Of a stretch of DNA of 64,000 nt, positions 25,704 to 37,311 are shown piece by piece. A program made the translations under genes and the position numbers. The DNA is taken from contig PBIL01000002.1 of NCBI GenBank assembly GCA_002720475.1, forward strand, positions 154,596-218,595, read 5' to 3'. How positions within the stretch are numbered: the first letter of the stretch is position 1; each line of letters begins with the position of its first letter. The notes below the pieces were generated by a model, which saw only the letters and a list, made by a program, of their open reading frames with translations, was not told the origin of the DNA and did not search any database. The DNA comes from Roseovarius sp. GTDB taxonomy: Bacteria; Pseudomonadota; Alphaproteobacteria; Rhodobacterales; Rhodobacteraceae.

Positions 25704-25707
<4 letters not shown>
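24748..25707 (-). CDS. Secreted M23-family metallopeptidase
   Basis: A 319-aa protein with a signal peptide (MRAGALALLLAAAPAAADPP) and an M23 (LytM) domain. The zinc ligands appear as HRGVD (residues 63-67) and HLHLG around residue 166, with GHGQGWQTLYCHM-like spacing (DHGQGWQTLYCHMK) between. Four or more cysteines suggest periplasmic disulfides. M23 enzymes cleave peptidoglycan peptide crosslinks, though some are inactive activators; here both zinc motifs look intact. The start overlaps the clpA stop (ATGA), so it is co-translated with clpA. Its tail converges with the coiled-coil OmpA gene, making a cell-wall-related neighbourhood. Confidence 0.87.
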
Positions 25708-28040
<2,333 letters not shown>

Positions 28041-28197
28041 GGTCGTGCTCCTTCTGATCTTGGTCGTCAGGCATCCTGCCCGACAACCTTGGCCTCATAG
28101 TGTTAAAGTTTGGTCGATGAGGGCAAGGCTTCAAGGAATATTTTGCAAATCCGCCTCACATTTCATCAGCCTTTCGGGCGTGTGTCGTAACATTGCA

Positions 28198-28965
28198 TCA
28201 GAACCGGTCCTTGCGGCGGCGGATCTCGGCGAAGACCTCCGCCTCGGGCGCATCCCCGAGGTCAAGCCGTGCGCGGATCGCCGGATCGTGCGCGCGCAGG
28301 AAGGGGTTCGTGGCCAGTTCCTCCTCCAGCGTGGAGGGAACGGTAGGACGATTTTCGGCGCGGGCCAGGTCGATCTCGCGCAGGCGCGCGGCCAGGCGCG
28401 GGTTCTCCGGGTCGATGGTCAGGGCAAAGAGCGCGTTGGCGGCCGTGTATTCGTGGCCCGAGAAGACCCGCGTTTCGGGCGGCAGCGCCGCCAGCTTGCA
28501 AAGGCTCGCGTGCATCTGCGCCATCGTCCCCTCGAACACCCGCCCGCAGCCGAGCGCCATCAGGCTGTCGGCGGTAAAGACCGCGCCGCTTTCGGGGAAA
28601 TGATAGGCGACATGGCCCAGCGTGTGCCCCGGCACCTCGATGACATGGCCGCGCGCGCGCCCCACCTGCACCGTATCGCCTTCGGCCACGGCCAGATCGA
28701 GCGGCGGCAGGCGGTGCGCGTCCGCCGCCGCCCCGATTACCCGCGCCGGGGCCTCCGCCAGAAGCGCCGCAAGCCCCTGCACATGGTCGTCGTGGTGATG
28801 GGTGAGCAGCACATCCGAAAGCGTCCAGCCCCGCGCGCGCAGCGCCGCCAGAACCGGCGCGGCCTCGGGCACGTCCACCACCGCCGTTGCCCCCGTCGCC
28901 GGATCATGCGCGAGATAGGCGTAATTGTCCGAAAGACAGGGAAGGGTGACGATTTCCAAGGTCAT
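28198..28965 (-). CDS. gloB: Hydroxyacylglutathione hydrolase (glyoxalase II)
   Basis: A 255-aa metallo-beta-lactamase-fold enzyme. The metal-binding THHHDDH is near residue 55, with VPGHTLGH, FTADSLMALGCGRVFEG and SGHEYT giving the remaining ligands. LPCLSDNYAYL at the start and the C-terminal NPFLRA are glyoxalase II hallmarks. It hydrolyses S-lactoylglutathione to lactate and glutathione. Start ATG 28965 is chosen over an upstream extension. It is divergent from a methyltransferase gene 64 bp away, a pairing common in related genomes. Confidence 0.94.
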   Translation of the reverse strand: MTLEIVTLPCLSDNYAYLAHDPATGATAVVDVPEAAPVLAALRARGWTLSDVLLTHHHDDHVQGLAALLAEAPARVIGAAADAHRLPPLDLAVAEGDTVQVGRARGHVIEVPGHTLGHVAYHFPESGAVFTADSLMALGCGRVFEGTMAQMHASLCKLAALPPETRVFSGHEYTAANALFALTIDPENPRLAARLREIDLARAENRPTVPSTLEEELATNPFLRAHDPAIRARLDLGDAPEAEVFAEIRRRKDRF

Positions 28966-29029
28966 GTTCGGTTCCCCCGTGCCACATCCGGTGCTAGCCT
29001 GAGTCTGACGCAACAACGGCGGCACTTCA

Positions 29030-29791
29030 ATGCATCTCGACGTGCAGGATCTGCGAAACTTCTACTACCGCAACCCCTTGGGCCGCGCGGTGCAGAAGGT
29101 GCTGCGCGCCCAGCTTGCCGCCTTCTGGCCGGAGGCGCAGGGGCAGACGGTCGCCGGATTCGGCTTTGCCGTGCCCTTCCTGCGCCCCTATCTCGCCGAT
29201 GCGCGCCGCGTGGTGGGGCTCATGCCCGCGCCGCAGGGCGTGATCGGCTGGCCGCAGGGGATGCCCAATGTCTCGGTGCTCTGCGAGGAAACGCTCTGGC
29301 CGCTGGAGACGGGCCATGTGGACAAGCTGCTCGTGGTGCACGGGCTCGAGACGTCGGAGCGGCCGGGCGACCTGCTCGAGGAATGCTGGCGCGTGCTTGG
29401 CCCCGGCGGCTCGGCGCTCTTCGTGGTGCCGAACCGCGCCGGGCTCTGGTCGCGCTCGGACCGCACGCCGTTCGGCTTCGGGCGGCCCTATAGCCAGAGC
29501 CAGCTCGAAACCCAGTTGAAACAGCATAATTTCCTGCCCGAACGCCACGCCACCGCGCTGTTCCAGCCGCCCTCGGACCGCCCCTTCTGGCGGCGCACCG
29601 CCGGCATGTGGGAACGCATGGGCGCGCGGTTGTCGATGGTCGTGTCGGGCGGTGTGCTCATGGTCGAGGCCACCAAGCGCGTGCAGGCACCAAGCGGGCC
29701 GGGGCTGCGCGAAAAGGTCCGGCGGCCGCTCGGCGTGCTCGTCCCGCAGCCAGAGGCCAAGCCGGTCGGTGCGCGGACCGGCCTGCCCTGA
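29030..29791 (+). CDS. Class I SAM-dependent methyltransferase-like protein
   Basis: A 253-aa protein with a methyltransferase-like arrangement: a degenerate glycine loop ([13 protein letters not shown]) around residue 43, a central acidic/hydrophobic strand ([13 protein letters not shown]) and the methyltransferase_11-type [21 protein letters not shown] near residue 120. The SAM loop is weaker than usual, so activity is uncertain. It is divergent from gloB and convergent with nusB (18-bp gap). The substrate is unknown. The C-terminal 30 residues are Pro/Arg-rich and low in information. Confidence 0.75.
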   Translation: MHLDVQDLRNFYYRNPLGRAVQKVLRAQLAAFWPEAQGQTVAGFGFAVPFLRPYLADARRVVGLMPAPQGVIGWPQGMPNVSVLCEETLWPLETGHVDKLLVVHGLETSERPGDLLEECWRVLGPGGSALFVVPNRAGLWSRSDRTPFGFGRPYSQSQLETQLKQHNFLPERHATALFQPPSDRPFWRRTAGMWERMGARLSMVVSGGVLMVEATKRVQAPSGPGLREKVRRPLGVLVPQPEAKPVGARTGLP

Positions 29792-29809
29792 AGGGCGGCG
29801 CGGGACCGC

Positions 29810-30286
29810 TCAGAACGCCTCGGGGCGTGCCTCGCGCGCCATGTGGTCAAGCACGGCATTGACGAATTTCGCCTCGCGCCCTTCGGGGTAGAACGCCTTG
29901 GCCACATCGACGAATTCCATGATCACCACCTTGGGCGGCGTGCCGGTCTCGACCATCTCGGCCCCTGCCGCGCGGAAAAGCGCGCGCAGCACCGGGTCGA
30001 TCCGCGCGATCGGCCATTTCGCCACCAGCGCCCGGTCGGTCATCTGGTCTATCTTCGCCTGCCAGGTCACCGCCGCGTCGAGCAACTGCCCGAAGAGCGC
30101 GGCATCGCCCTCGGCCATCTCCACCCCCTCCTCGAGCTCCGCGCCGAAGCGGTAGTCGAGAAATTCGCGCCGCACCGTCTCGACGGTCTGGCCTGACTGC
30201 TCCATCTGATAGAGCGCCTGCACGGCATAGAGCCGCGCGGCGGACTTGAGGGAATGGCGGTTTCGGGGGGCGCGCGTGTCGCTCAT
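29810..30286 (-). CDS. nusB: Transcription antitermination factor NusB
   Basis: A 158-aa all-helical protein with the NusB hallmarks AARLYAVQALYQMEQSG near the N terminus and the C-terminal VIMEFVDVAKAFYPEGREAKFVNAVLDHM-type region (EFVDVAKAFYPE then KFVNAVLD). NusB with NusE binds boxA RNA and supports antitermination of rRNA operons. The start at 30286 overlaps the ribH stop (ATGA), giving the common ribB-ribH-nusB order. It ends the operon, facing a convergent methyltransferase gene. Confidence 0.95.
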   Translation of the reverse strand: MSDTRAPRNRHSLKSAARLYAVQALYQMEQSGQTVETVRREFLDYRFGAELEEGVEMAEGDAALFGQLLDAAVTWQAKIDQMTDRALVAKWPIARIDPVLRALFRAAGAEMVETGTPPKVVIMEFVDVAKAFYPEGREAKFVNAVLDHMAREARPEAF

Positions 30287-30828
30287 GCTTTGGGCGTATC
30301 CTTGGCAGCACCCGCGATCCGGTATTCCCCGGAGGCTGGGACGAACCCCACCCCCTTGCGCGGGCCGCCCCATTTACGGGCGAGCGCGACCAGATGCAAG
30401 GCCGCCGCCGCCGCGCCAGCCCCCTTGTTCATCCGCGCCGGATCGGCGCGGGCCTCGGCCTGTTCGCGGGTCTCCACCGTCAGGATGCCGTTGCCGATGC
30501 ACAGCCCCTGAAGCCCCAGCAACATGAGCCCGCGCGAACTGTCGTTGCAGACGGTCTCGTAATGGGTCGTCTCCCCCCGGATCACGCAGCCGAGCGCCAC
30601 GTAGCCATCGAAATTCGACAGGCGTTCGGCAATGCCGATCGCCGTGGGGATCTCCAGCGCGCCGGGCACCTCGGCGATCTCATGAGTGGCACCCGTCGCA
30701 GCGATCTCGGCCTCAGCCCCCGCGATCAGCATGTCGGCGATGTCACGGTAGAAGGGGGCCACCACGACAAGCAGCTTCACGGGCCGCTCGAACGTGGCGC
30801 GCGGCAGGATGTATTCGTGTTCGGCCAT
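30283..30828 (-). CDS. ribH: 6,7-dimethyl-8-ribityllumazine synthase
   Basis: A 181-aa lumazine synthase. VVVAPFYRDIAD, EVPGALEIPTAI and the catalytic-His region ALGCVIRGETTHYE are visible, and NGILTVETREQAEAR follows. It condenses 5-amino-6-ribitylaminouracil with 3,4-dihydroxy-2-butanone 4-phosphate, the product of RibB encoded just upstream (1-bp gap). The C-terminal tail of about 30 residues is somewhat longer than in compact homologs. Part of the ribB-ribH-nusB operon. Confidence 0.95.
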   Translation of the reverse strand: MAEHEYILPRATFERPVKLLVVVAPFYRDIADMLIAGAEAEIAATGATHEIAEVPGALEIPTAIGIAERLSNFDGYVALGCVIRGETTHYETVCNDSSRGLMLLGLQGLCIGNGILTVETREQAEARADPARMNKGAGAAAAALHLVALARKWGGPRKGVGFVPASGEYRIAGAAKDTPKA

Positions 30829-30829
30829 C

Positions 30830-31978
30830 TCACTGCTCCTTCAGGGGGCGCGTGCCCACGATGCTCAGCCCGTAGGCGTCAAGCCCCAGGTAGCGCGTGT
30901 CCGGGCTGTCGGTCAGCAGGATCAGCTCGTGAATCCCCAGAACCGCCATGATCTGCGCGCCAAGCCCGGTCTGCTTGATGATGCGCGGGGCGTCGTCATC
31001 GGCCATCTCGCCGGCCAGCCGGGGCCGCGGCTGGCGGAAGAGGAAGACCGCGCCGCGCCCCTCGCGGGCGATGATCTGCATGGCGCGCGGCAGCTTGCCT
31101 GCCGGGCCATGGGCGGGATCGGCCCCGATCCCCAGCACGTCCTCCAGCGCGTTGAGCGCATGCGCCCGCGTGAGCACCGGCCGCCCGTCGGCGATGTCGC
31201 CCTTGATCAGCACCACATGCTCGGTCCCGGTGATCTGGTCGGCGAAGATCCGCATCTCCCAGTCCCCGCCATGGCAGGAAGTGACCCGCTCGCGGCCCGT
31301 TTCGATCACCAGGTTGTCATGCTTGTGGCGATAGGCGATCAGGTCGGAGATGGTGCCGATCTTCAGCCCGTGCCGCGCGGCGAAGCCGATCAGGTCCGGC
31401 AGCCGCGCCATCGTGCCGTCCTCGTTCATGATCTCGCAGATCACGCCCGAGGGGTTCAGCCCGGCGAGCCGCGCGATATCCACCGCCGCCTCGGTATGGC
31501 CCGCCCGCACCAGCACGCCGCCGCGCCGCGCGCGCAGCGGAAAGACATGGCCGGGCGTGGCCAGGCTTGCCATCGTGGTCTGCTCGTTGATCGCCATGGC
31601 GATGGTGCGCGCGCGGTCATGGGCGGAAATCCCGGTCGTGACCCCCTCGCGCGCCTCGATCGAGACGGTAAAGGCCGTCTCGTGGCGCGAGGAATTGTTG
31701 ACCGCCATCATCGGCAGGCCCAGCCGGTCGATCCGATCGGCCGTCATCGGAAGACAGATCAGGCCGCGCCCGTGCGTGGCCATGAAGTTGATCGCCTCGG
31801 GCGTGGCGAACTCGGCGGCGATGACCAGATCGCCCTCGTTCTCGCGGTCCTCGTGATCGACCAGGATGAACATGCGCCCGGCGCGCGCCTCCGCGATGAT
31901 CTCCTCGATGGGAGAGATCGCCTCGCGCAGATCGGCCTCCACCGGCCCCGGCGTCTCGAATGCGGCTCTCTCGGTCAT
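30830..31978 (-). CDS. ribB: 3,4-dihydroxy-2-butanone 4-phosphate synthase with degenerate RibA-like domain
   Basis: A 382-aa protein. The N-terminal DHBP synthase domain is intact ([16 protein letters not shown] near residue 41, [30 protein letters not shown]). The C-terminal half follows the GTP cyclohydrolase II layout ([12 protein letters not shown] ... [11 protein letters not shown]), but the zinc-binding Cys cluster normally following RxHSE is replaced by [14 protein letters not shown]. So only the RibB activity is supported, and GTP cyclohydrolase II must be supplied elsewhere. The start at ATG 31978 drops a long unsupported upstream extension. First gene of the ribB-ribH-nusB operon. 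Confidence 0.92.
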   Translation of the reverse strand: MTERAAFETPGPVEADLREAISPIEEIIAEARAGRMFILVDHEDRENEGDLVIAAEFATPEAINFMATHGRGLICLPMTADRIDRLGLPMMAVNNSSRHETAFTVSIEAREGVTTGISAHDRARTIAMAINEQTTMASLATPGHVFPLRARRGGVLVRAGHTEAAVDIARLAGLNPSGVICEIMNEDGTMARLPDLIGFAARHGLKIGTISDLIAYRHKHDNLVIETGRERVTSCHGGDWEMRIFADQITGTEHVVLIKGDIADGRPVLTRAHALNALEDVLGIGADPAHGPAGKLPRAMQIIAREGRGAVFLFRQPRPRLAGEMADDDAPRIIKQTGLGAQIMAVLGIHELILLTDSPDTRYLGLDAYGLSIVGTRPLKEQ

Positions 31979-32439
31979 GGCGCGCCCCTTTGTCCAAGCC
32001 CCGCCCGGATAGCGCAGCCGCGCGGCAATGGCCAGCACGGTTTGGCGCAACACCGGCACGAAACGCCGCGATGTCGGGGCCGGAGCCAACAGCGACCGAC
32101 CGCGCCGCGAACGTCGCGACTGGCCTGGCACCGCCTTTGGAGTGCGCCGCGCATCGACGGGCCGCGGCGCGGCGATCCAGCGGTCGTTCTGCCATGCTTC
32201 ATGGCAGCCAGATCCGAAAAAGTGTCGAGCCGCGCGCAGGGTGCAGCCAAATCGCCGGGCCGTGGGGGCGGCCCGGCGATGCGCGGCGGCGTGCAAGCAC
32301 GCCTTGAGTCCGCGCGGGGGAAGTAATCGAACGGCGACGACAGGCCAGAACCAGCACCCAGGCCCATCCCCGCAATTTCCGGTTTGCACCCGGCCCGCAT
32401 CGTGCGCAATCTGTCCCCCGACCATCCGAGGAGACCACG
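31979..32439. other. 461-bp intergenic region between divergent ribB and an SHMT-like gene
   Basis: This gap must hold the divergent promoters of the riboflavin operon and the SHMT-like gene. I see no conserved-looking ORF in it. I looked for an FMN riboswitch on the ribB side and did not find its conserved segments. The one strong structure is the perfect 12-bp hairpin at 32251-32280, listed separately. GAGGAG at 32428-32433 is the ribosome binding site of the downstream gene. Confidence 0.6.
32251..32280. repeat. Perfect 12-bp inverted repeat (hairpin)
   Basis: Arms ATCGCCGGGCCG (32251-32262) and CGGCCCGGCGAT (32269-32280) flank the 6-base loop TGGGGG. The pairing is perfect and very GC-rich. 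No T run follows on either strand, so a simple intrinsic terminator is not supported. It lies about 270 bp upstream of ribB and 160 bp upstream of the SHMT-like gene. Confidence 0.7.
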
Positions 32440-33756
32440 ATGCCCCTTGCCCGCCGTCCCTGGGTGCCCGGCCCCAGCGAAGACCTGACCCAGAGGCTCG
32501 CCACGCGAACCGCCACCGAGCCGCCAGAGACCACCGCCGCGCGCATCGAGGCACTGGCCGGAGAGAACCGCCGCATCCACGAGCGCGAGTGCTTCAACCT
32601 CAACCCCGCCACCAATGTCATGAACCCGCGCGCCGAGGCGCTGCTCGCCTCCGGCATCGGATCGCGCCCCTCTCTGGGTTATCCCGGCGACAAATACGAG
32701 ATGGGGCTTGAGGCGATCGAGGAGATCGAGGTCATCGCCGCCGAGCTTGCCGCGGAGGTGTTCGGCGCGGCCCATGCGGAAATCCGCGTGCCGTCCGGCG
32801 CCATCGCCAATCTCATGGCCTTCATGGCCACCTGCCGCCCCGGCGACCGGATCATCGCGCCGCCCGCCGCGATCGGCGGCCATGTCACCCATCACGCGCC
32901 GGGCTGCGCGGGTCTCTATGGCCTTTCCGTCACCGAGGCCCCGGTCGCTGCCGACGGCTATACCGTGGACGTGGAGGCGCTGCGCGCCCTGGCGCAGGAG
33001 ATCCGGCCGCGGCTGATCACGCTCGGCGCCTCGCTCAACCTGACCGAGCACCCCGTGGCCGAGGTGCGCGCCATCGCCGAGGAGGTGGGCGCGCATCTGC
33101 TCTTCGACGCCGCCCATCAATGCGGCATCATCGCGGGCGGTGCCTGGAAGAACCCGCTCGACGAGGGCGCGCATCTGATGACGATGAGCACCTACAAGAG
33201 CCTCGGCGGCCCGCCGGGCGGGCTGATCGTGACGAACGAGGCCGATCTCGCGCAGCGGCTCGACGCCATCGCCTTTCCCGGCCTCACCGCCAATTTCGAT
33301 GCCGCCAAATCCGCGGCCCTCGCCATCACGCTCTGCGACTGGAAGAGCCATGGCCGCGCCTATGCCGCGCAGATGGTGGCCACGGCGCAGGCGCTGGCCG
33401 GGGCGCTCGAGGCCGAGGGGCTGCCGGTCTTCAGGACGCGCGGCAGCGCCACAAACTCGCATCAGTTCGCGCTCGAGGCGGCGGCGTTCGGCGGCGGGCA
33501 GGCGGCGTCGAAACGGCTAAGGCAGGCGGGGTTTCTCGCCTGCGGCATCGGCCTGCCGGTGGCACCTGTCGCGGGCGACATGAACGGGCTTCGCATCGGC
33601 ACGCCGGAGCTTGTCCGCTGGGGCATGACGCCGGAACACGCCCCGCGCATGGCCGCGCTCATCGCGCGCGCGCTGCGCGGCAACGATCCCGCCGCGCTCC
33701 TGCCCGAAGTGTCGGACTGGCGGCAGAGCTTCGACCGGCTGCACTACGTCACCTGA
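32440..33756 (+). CDS. Serine hydroxymethyltransferase-like PLP enzyme
   Basis: A 438-aa fold-type-I PLP protein with SHMT-like order: NLNPATNVMNPRAEALL, GYPGDKYEMGLEAIEEIE, PSGAIANLMAF, DAAHQCGIIAGG and the PLP lysine in MSTYKSLGGPPGGLI (about K253). Canonical SHMT has THKTLRGPRGG at that site and differs in the substrate and tetrahydrofolate regions. It is thus more likely a paralog such as a methylserine or threonine/phenylserine aldolase-type enzyme than housekeeping GlyA. The start has a good GAGGAG site 6 nt upstream. It stands alone, divergent from ribB and convergent with DUF3422. The substrate is not determined. Confidence 0.78.
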   Translation: MPLARRPWVPGPSEDLTQRLATRTATEPPETTAARIEALAGENRRIHERECFNLNPATNVMNPRAEALLASGIGSRPSLGYPGDKYEMGLEAIEEIEVIAAELAAEVFGAAHAEIRVPSGAIANLMAFMATCRPGDRIIAPPAAIGGHVTHHAPGCAGLYGLSVTEAPVAADGYTVDVEALRALAQEIRPRLITLGASLNLTEHPVAEVRAIAEEVGAHLLFDAAHQCGIIAGGAWKNPLDEGAHLMTMSTYKSLGGPPGGLIVTNEADLAQRLDAIAFPGLTANFDAAKSAALAITLCDWKSHGRAYAAQMVATAQALAGALEAEGLPVFRTRGSATNSHQFALEAAAFGGGQAASKRLRQAGFLACGIGLPVAPVAGDMNGLRIGTPELVRWGMTPEHAPRMAALIARALRGNDPAALLPEVSDWRQSFDRLHYVT

Positions 33757-33762
33757 GCGGCG

Positions 33763-35043
33763 TCAGTGCAGCTTCCTGCGGATCCGCTGCACCATCCACC
33801 AGACTCCCGCCACGATGGGCAGCGTCACCGCGGCCGTCAGCATCCCCTTGCTCAGCCCCAGCGATCCGGCCACCGGGTAGAGCAGATAACCGGCCAGCGA
33901 CACCGCGTAATAGCTGATCGCCACGACCGAGAGCCCCTCGACCGTGCGTTGCAGGCGCAATTGCAAATCCGCGCGCCTGTCCATGCTTTCAAGCAGCGCC
34001 TGGTTCTGCGCGCTGCGCTCCACATCCACCCGCGTGCGCAAAAGGTTGCCCGCGCGCGTCGCCCGCTCCGACATGGCGCTCAGCCGCTCCTTCGTGGCCG
34101 TCACGGTGCGCATCGCCGGATCGTAGCGGCGCATCATGAACTCGTTGAAGGTCTGCCGCCCCTCGAACCGGTCCTCGCGCAAGGCACCGATACGCTGATG
34201 CACGATCTGCTCATAGGCCGCCGTGGCCCCGAAGCGGAAGGAGGATTGCGCCACCAGCGCCTCGAGCTCCGCCGAGACATGCAAGAGGCCCTTGAGCGTC
34301 TCCTCGGCGGGCTGCGCGCCCTCGGTCATGTCCTGCACGAGGCGCGAGAGCCGCGTTTCCGTCACCCCCATCTGGCGGCCCATCTCGCGCACCCGGGCAA
34401 AACCCAGCATCGACATGGTCTTGTAGGTCTCGATCTCGCAAAGCCGCTGCACGATCCGCCCGATCCGCCGATGCCCCGTGCCGGGGGCCACATGCAGCGA
34501 GAAGCGCTGGTGCCCGGCCTGGTCGATGCGGAAATCCCCCGCGATGACCCCCGCATCGTCCAGAACCCGCGCCACCGCCACGCTTTCGGCGACGAACCAG
34601 GCGTCGATATCGGCGCGCGTGGCCTCCTTGCTCTGCCAGGGCACCACCCGGATCATCGCCGAGGTGATCCGCACCCCCGGTGCCGCCTCGAGCCAGTCGC
34701 CGGGAAACACGTCGAAATCCGCCGGATCGAAGGGGCGGCTGCTCACCCCGTCGGAAAAGACGGTATAGGTCACCATCTCGGTATGGCTCTCCCACTTGAG
34801 CACATGCCGCCCGATCTCGCCCGAGTAATGCGTGGCACCGGGCTGCGGATGCTTGGCCCCGTAGCGGTCCAGCAAGGCCACGAGATGCGCCATGTCCGCC
34901 GCCCGGTCACGCTTGGCCGCGTCCTGCGGCTGCTTGATCGCCAGGAAAACGGCGGTGCAGGGCGCGCTCAGCGTCGGAAAGGGGCGCGCGTGCAGCTCGT
35001 TGGCCAGCATGTAGCGCAGCGGGTGATCCTGAAGGGGGGCCAT
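33763..35043 (-). CDS. DUF3422 family membrane protein
   Basis: A 426-aa protein. The N-terminal LRYMLANELHARPFPTL is the DUF3422 hallmark, the middle is helical, and the C terminus has two predicted transmembrane segments (about residues 365-385 and 395-415) ending in a basic tail. The family is widespread in proteobacteria and of unknown function, with a topology like CorA-type proteins (large soluble domain, two C-terminal helices). I see no CorA GMN motif. It is convergent with the SHMT-like gene (6-bp gap) and its upstream neighbour is a divergent EF-hand gene. Confidence 0.85.
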   Translation of the reverse strand: MAPLQDHPLRYMLANELHARPFPTLSAPCTAVFLAIKQPQDAAKRDRAADMAHLVALLDRYGAKHPQPGATHYSGEIGRHVLKWESHTEMVTYTVFSDGVSSRPFDPADFDVFPGDWLEAAPGVRITSAMIRVVPWQSKEATRADIDAWFVAESVAVARVLDDAGVIAGDFRIDQAGHQRFSLHVAPGTGHRRIGRIVQRLCEIETYKTMSMLGFARVREMGRQMGVTETRLSRLVQDMTEGAQPAEETLKGLLHVSAELEALVAQSSFRFGATAAYEQIVHQRIGALREDRFEGRQTFNEFMMRRYDPAMRTVTATKERLSAMSERATRAGNLLRTRVDVERSAQNQALLESMDRRADLQLRLQRTVEGLSVVAISYYAVSLAGYLLYPVAGSLGLSKGMLTAAVTLPIVAGVWWMVQRIRRKLH

Positions 35044-35262
35044 GCAACTCTCTCCACGGGGTTGTTCGTAACCTAGCCGTTCGCGCGGCCCAGAAAAACA
35101 GGAAAATCGCGCGATTCCCGAACCTTAGCAGCATACAGCGGTGCACTGCCCAAAATCCCGCCGCCAGCGGGTGACGGAAATGCGCGGCCGGCCCGTGAAA
35201 GCTGCTGTCGCCGGGACCCTGCCCGGCGCGCGATCGCCCCGAAACCAGCGACAGGATCCGCC

Positions 35263-35643
35263 ATGAAACCGATTGTCTTGACCGCTTTCGCCCTCGCGCT
35301 TCTCGCCGCCTCCCCCGTCCAGGCACAGGGCAAGGGCTTTGCACGCATGGATGCCGACAAGGACGGCAAACTCTCCTCGACCGAGTATCAGGAGATGCTC
35401 GGGATCGCGTTCACCCGGCTTGACCGCAACGGGGACGGCGCACTGCGCGGCGCGGAACTGACGCCGCCGCGCGGCAAGCGGGACCTCAGCCGACGCGACC
35501 TTGACGGCGACGGGGCCGTGACCCGCGCCGAGTTCGTGACCCTGCCGCCGGTCTTTGCACTTGCCGATACCGATGGCGACGGCGCGCTCTCGCGTGCCGA
35601 GTTCGACCGCCTGCGCGACACGGCCCGCGCCGCCCGCAACTGA
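35263..35643 (+). CDS. Secreted EF-hand protein
   Basis: A 126-aa protein with a signal peptide ([22 protein letters not shown]) and four calcium-binding loops: [36 protein letters not shown] and [12 protein letters not shown], starting near residues 30, 53, 80 and 101. All loops carry acidic residues at positions 1, 3 or 5 and E at 12, so Ca2+ binding is well supported. It would be a periplasmic calmodulin-like buffer or sensor. No partner is evident. Its stop overlaps a possible 34-codon ORF (ATGA). Confidence 0.85.
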
Positions 35644-35747
35644 TGCCTTACCCCCCTCTGCACGGGAGCAAGACCGTGACCCGCGCGCGCACCGTCACCG
35701 GCCCCGAGGGCCGACAGGTGCCGTTCCGGAACCGCTGGCGCCGCTGA
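35643..35747 (+). CDS. Possible small Arg-rich protein coupled to the EF-hand gene
   Basis: A 34-codon frame starting at the ATG that overlaps the EF-hand stop (TGATG/ATGA) and ending at TGA 35745-35747, just before the pntB-side terminator. The translated peptide begins [12 protein letters not shown] and ends RNRWRR. The overlap suggests translational coupling, but no separate ribosome binding site or family match is visible. It could be chance. Confidence 0.3.
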   Translation: MPYPPLHGSKTVTRARTVTGPEGRQVPFRNRWRR

Positions 35748-35764
35748 GCGCGCCCGCCAATGCG

Positions 35765-35791
35765 AAAGGGCGCGGCCATCCGGCCGCGCCC
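35765..35791 (-). terminator. Probable intrinsic terminator of the pntAB operon
   Basis: Perfect 10-bp stem GGGCGCGGCC/GGCCGCGCCC (35768-35777, 35782-35791) with a 4-base loop. On the minus strand the stem is followed by TTT, 23 bp beyond the pntB stop. It lies between the convergent small ORF and pntB and may act on both strands. Confidence 0.6.
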
Positions 35792-35813
35792 CCGTCCCGT
35801 CCCACGGTGCCGA

Positions 35814-37298
35814 TCACTCGATCAGCGGCAGCAGGCTCGACACGCTGGCCTTGGCGTCGCCGTAGAACATCCGCGTGTTCTCCTTGTAGAAGAGCGGGTT
35901 CTCGATCCCGGAATAACCCGTGCCCTGCCCGCGCTTCGAGACAATGACCTGCTTGGCCTTCCACACCTCCAGCACCGGCATCCCGGCGATGGGGCTGTTG
36001 GGGTCGTCCTGCGCCGCCGGGTTCACGATGTCGTTCGAGCCGATGACGATCACCACATCCGTGTCGGGGAAATCCTCGTTGATCTCGTCCATCTCCAGCA
36101 CGATGTCGTAGGGCACTTTCGCCTCGGCCAGGAGCACGTTCATGTGCCCCGGCAGGCGGCCCGCCACCGGGTGGATGGCAAAACGCACGGTCTTGCCCCT
36201 GGCACGCAGCTTCTGGGTCAGTTCGCTGACCGCACCCTGCGCCTGCGCCACCGCCATGCCGTAGCCCGGCACGATGATGACCGAGTCCGCCTCGTTGAGC
36301 GCGCTTGCCACGCCTTCGGCGTCGATGGCGATCTGCTCGCCCTCGATCTCCGCCGCCGGGCCTTGCGCCCCGCCGAAGCCGCCGAGGATGACGCTCACGA
36401 ACTGGCGGTTCATCGCCTTGCACATGATGTAGCTCAGGATCGCACCCGAAGAGCCAACCAGCGCGCCCACCACGATCAGGAGGTCATTGCCCAGGCTGAA
36501 GCCGATCGCCGCCGCCGCCCAGCCCGAATAGCTGTTGAGCATCGAGACGACCACCGGCATGTCCGCGCCGCCGATGCCCATGATCAGGTGATACCCGATG
36601 AAGAAGGCCAGAAGCGTCAGAAGCACCAGCGTCCAGCTGCCAGCGCCGCCCAGATACATCGCCGCGAAGAGAAGCGACAGCGCCGCCGCACCGGCGTTGA
36701 GCATGTGGCCCCCCGGCAGCTTCTTCGCCGCCGAGTTCACCTTGCCCGCGAGCTTGCCGTAGGCGATGACCGAGCCGGTGAAGGTCACGGCCCCGATCCA
36801 GATGCCGAGCACGAGCTCGACCCGCAGGATCGTCACCTCCACCGCCGTCTTCTTGGCGATGATGGCGGCAAAGCCCGAGAAGCCCTTGGCGAACTCCGCG
36901 GCCGCCGCCGTCATCGTCTCGGGCTGCGGATAGGGCAGGTTCGCCCCGGCAAAGGCCGCGGCCACGCGGCCCAGCTCGATATCGGCGTTGAAGCCCACGA
37001 AGACCGCCGCAAGCCCGACAAGGCTGTGCATGATCGCCACAAGCTCGGGCATCTGCGTCATCTGCACCCGCGTGGCCAGCTGATAGCCAACGGCCGCGCC
37101 CAGCCCGATCAGCACCAGCGACAGAAGCCACAGCCCCTGCCCCGGCCCCATCAGCGTTGCCAGCACGGCGATGGTCATGCCGACGATGCCGTACCAGATG
37201 GCGCGCTTGGCGCTCTCCTGCCCGCTCAGACCGCCGAGGCTGAGGATGAAGAGAACCGCCGCGACCGCATAGGCCGCAATCGTGAATCCGAAATCCAT
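35814..37298 (-). CDS. pntB: NAD(P) transhydrogenase subunit beta
   Basis: A 494-aa protein. The N-terminal half is a multi-helix membrane domain (about nine segments), and the C-terminal domain III binds NADP(H), with [17 protein letters not shown] around residue 320 and [17 protein letters not shown] near residue 420. With PntA it couples proton flow to hydride transfer from NADH to NADP+, an important NADPH source. It follows pntA by 13 bp in one operon and is followed by a hairpin terminator. Length and motifs match the family. Confidence 0.96.
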   Translation of the reverse strand: MDFGFTIAAYAVAAVLFILSLGGLSGQESAKRAIWYGIVGMTIAVLATLMGPGQGLWLLSLVLIGLGAAVGYQLATRVQMTQMPELVAIMHSLVGLAAVFVGFNADIELGRVAAAFAGANLPYPQPETMTAAAAEFAKGFSGFAAIIAKKTAVEVTILRVELVLGIWIGAVTFTGSVIAYGKLAGKVNSAAKKLPGGHMLNAGAAALSLLFAAMYLGGAGSWTLVLLTLLAFFIGYHLIMGIGGADMPVVVSMLNSYSGWAAAAIGFSLGNDLLIVVGALVGSSGAILSYIMCKAMNRQFVSVILGGFGGAQGPAAEIEGEQIAIDAEGVASALNEADSVIIVPGYGMAVAQAQGAVSELTQKLRARGKTVRFAIHPVAGRLPGHMNVLLAEAKVPYDIVLEMDEINEDFPDTDVVIVIGSNDIVNPAAQDDPNSPIAGMPVLEVWKAKQVIVSKRGQGTGYSGIENPLFYKENTRMFYGDAKASVSSLLPLIE

Positions 37299-37311
37299 CT
37301 CACCCTCCGCC

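Noticed and set aside
31979-32439. Possible FMN riboswitch upstream of ribB
   Set aside because: I looked on the minus strand for the conserved RFN segments and found none; only an unrelated hairpin is present.
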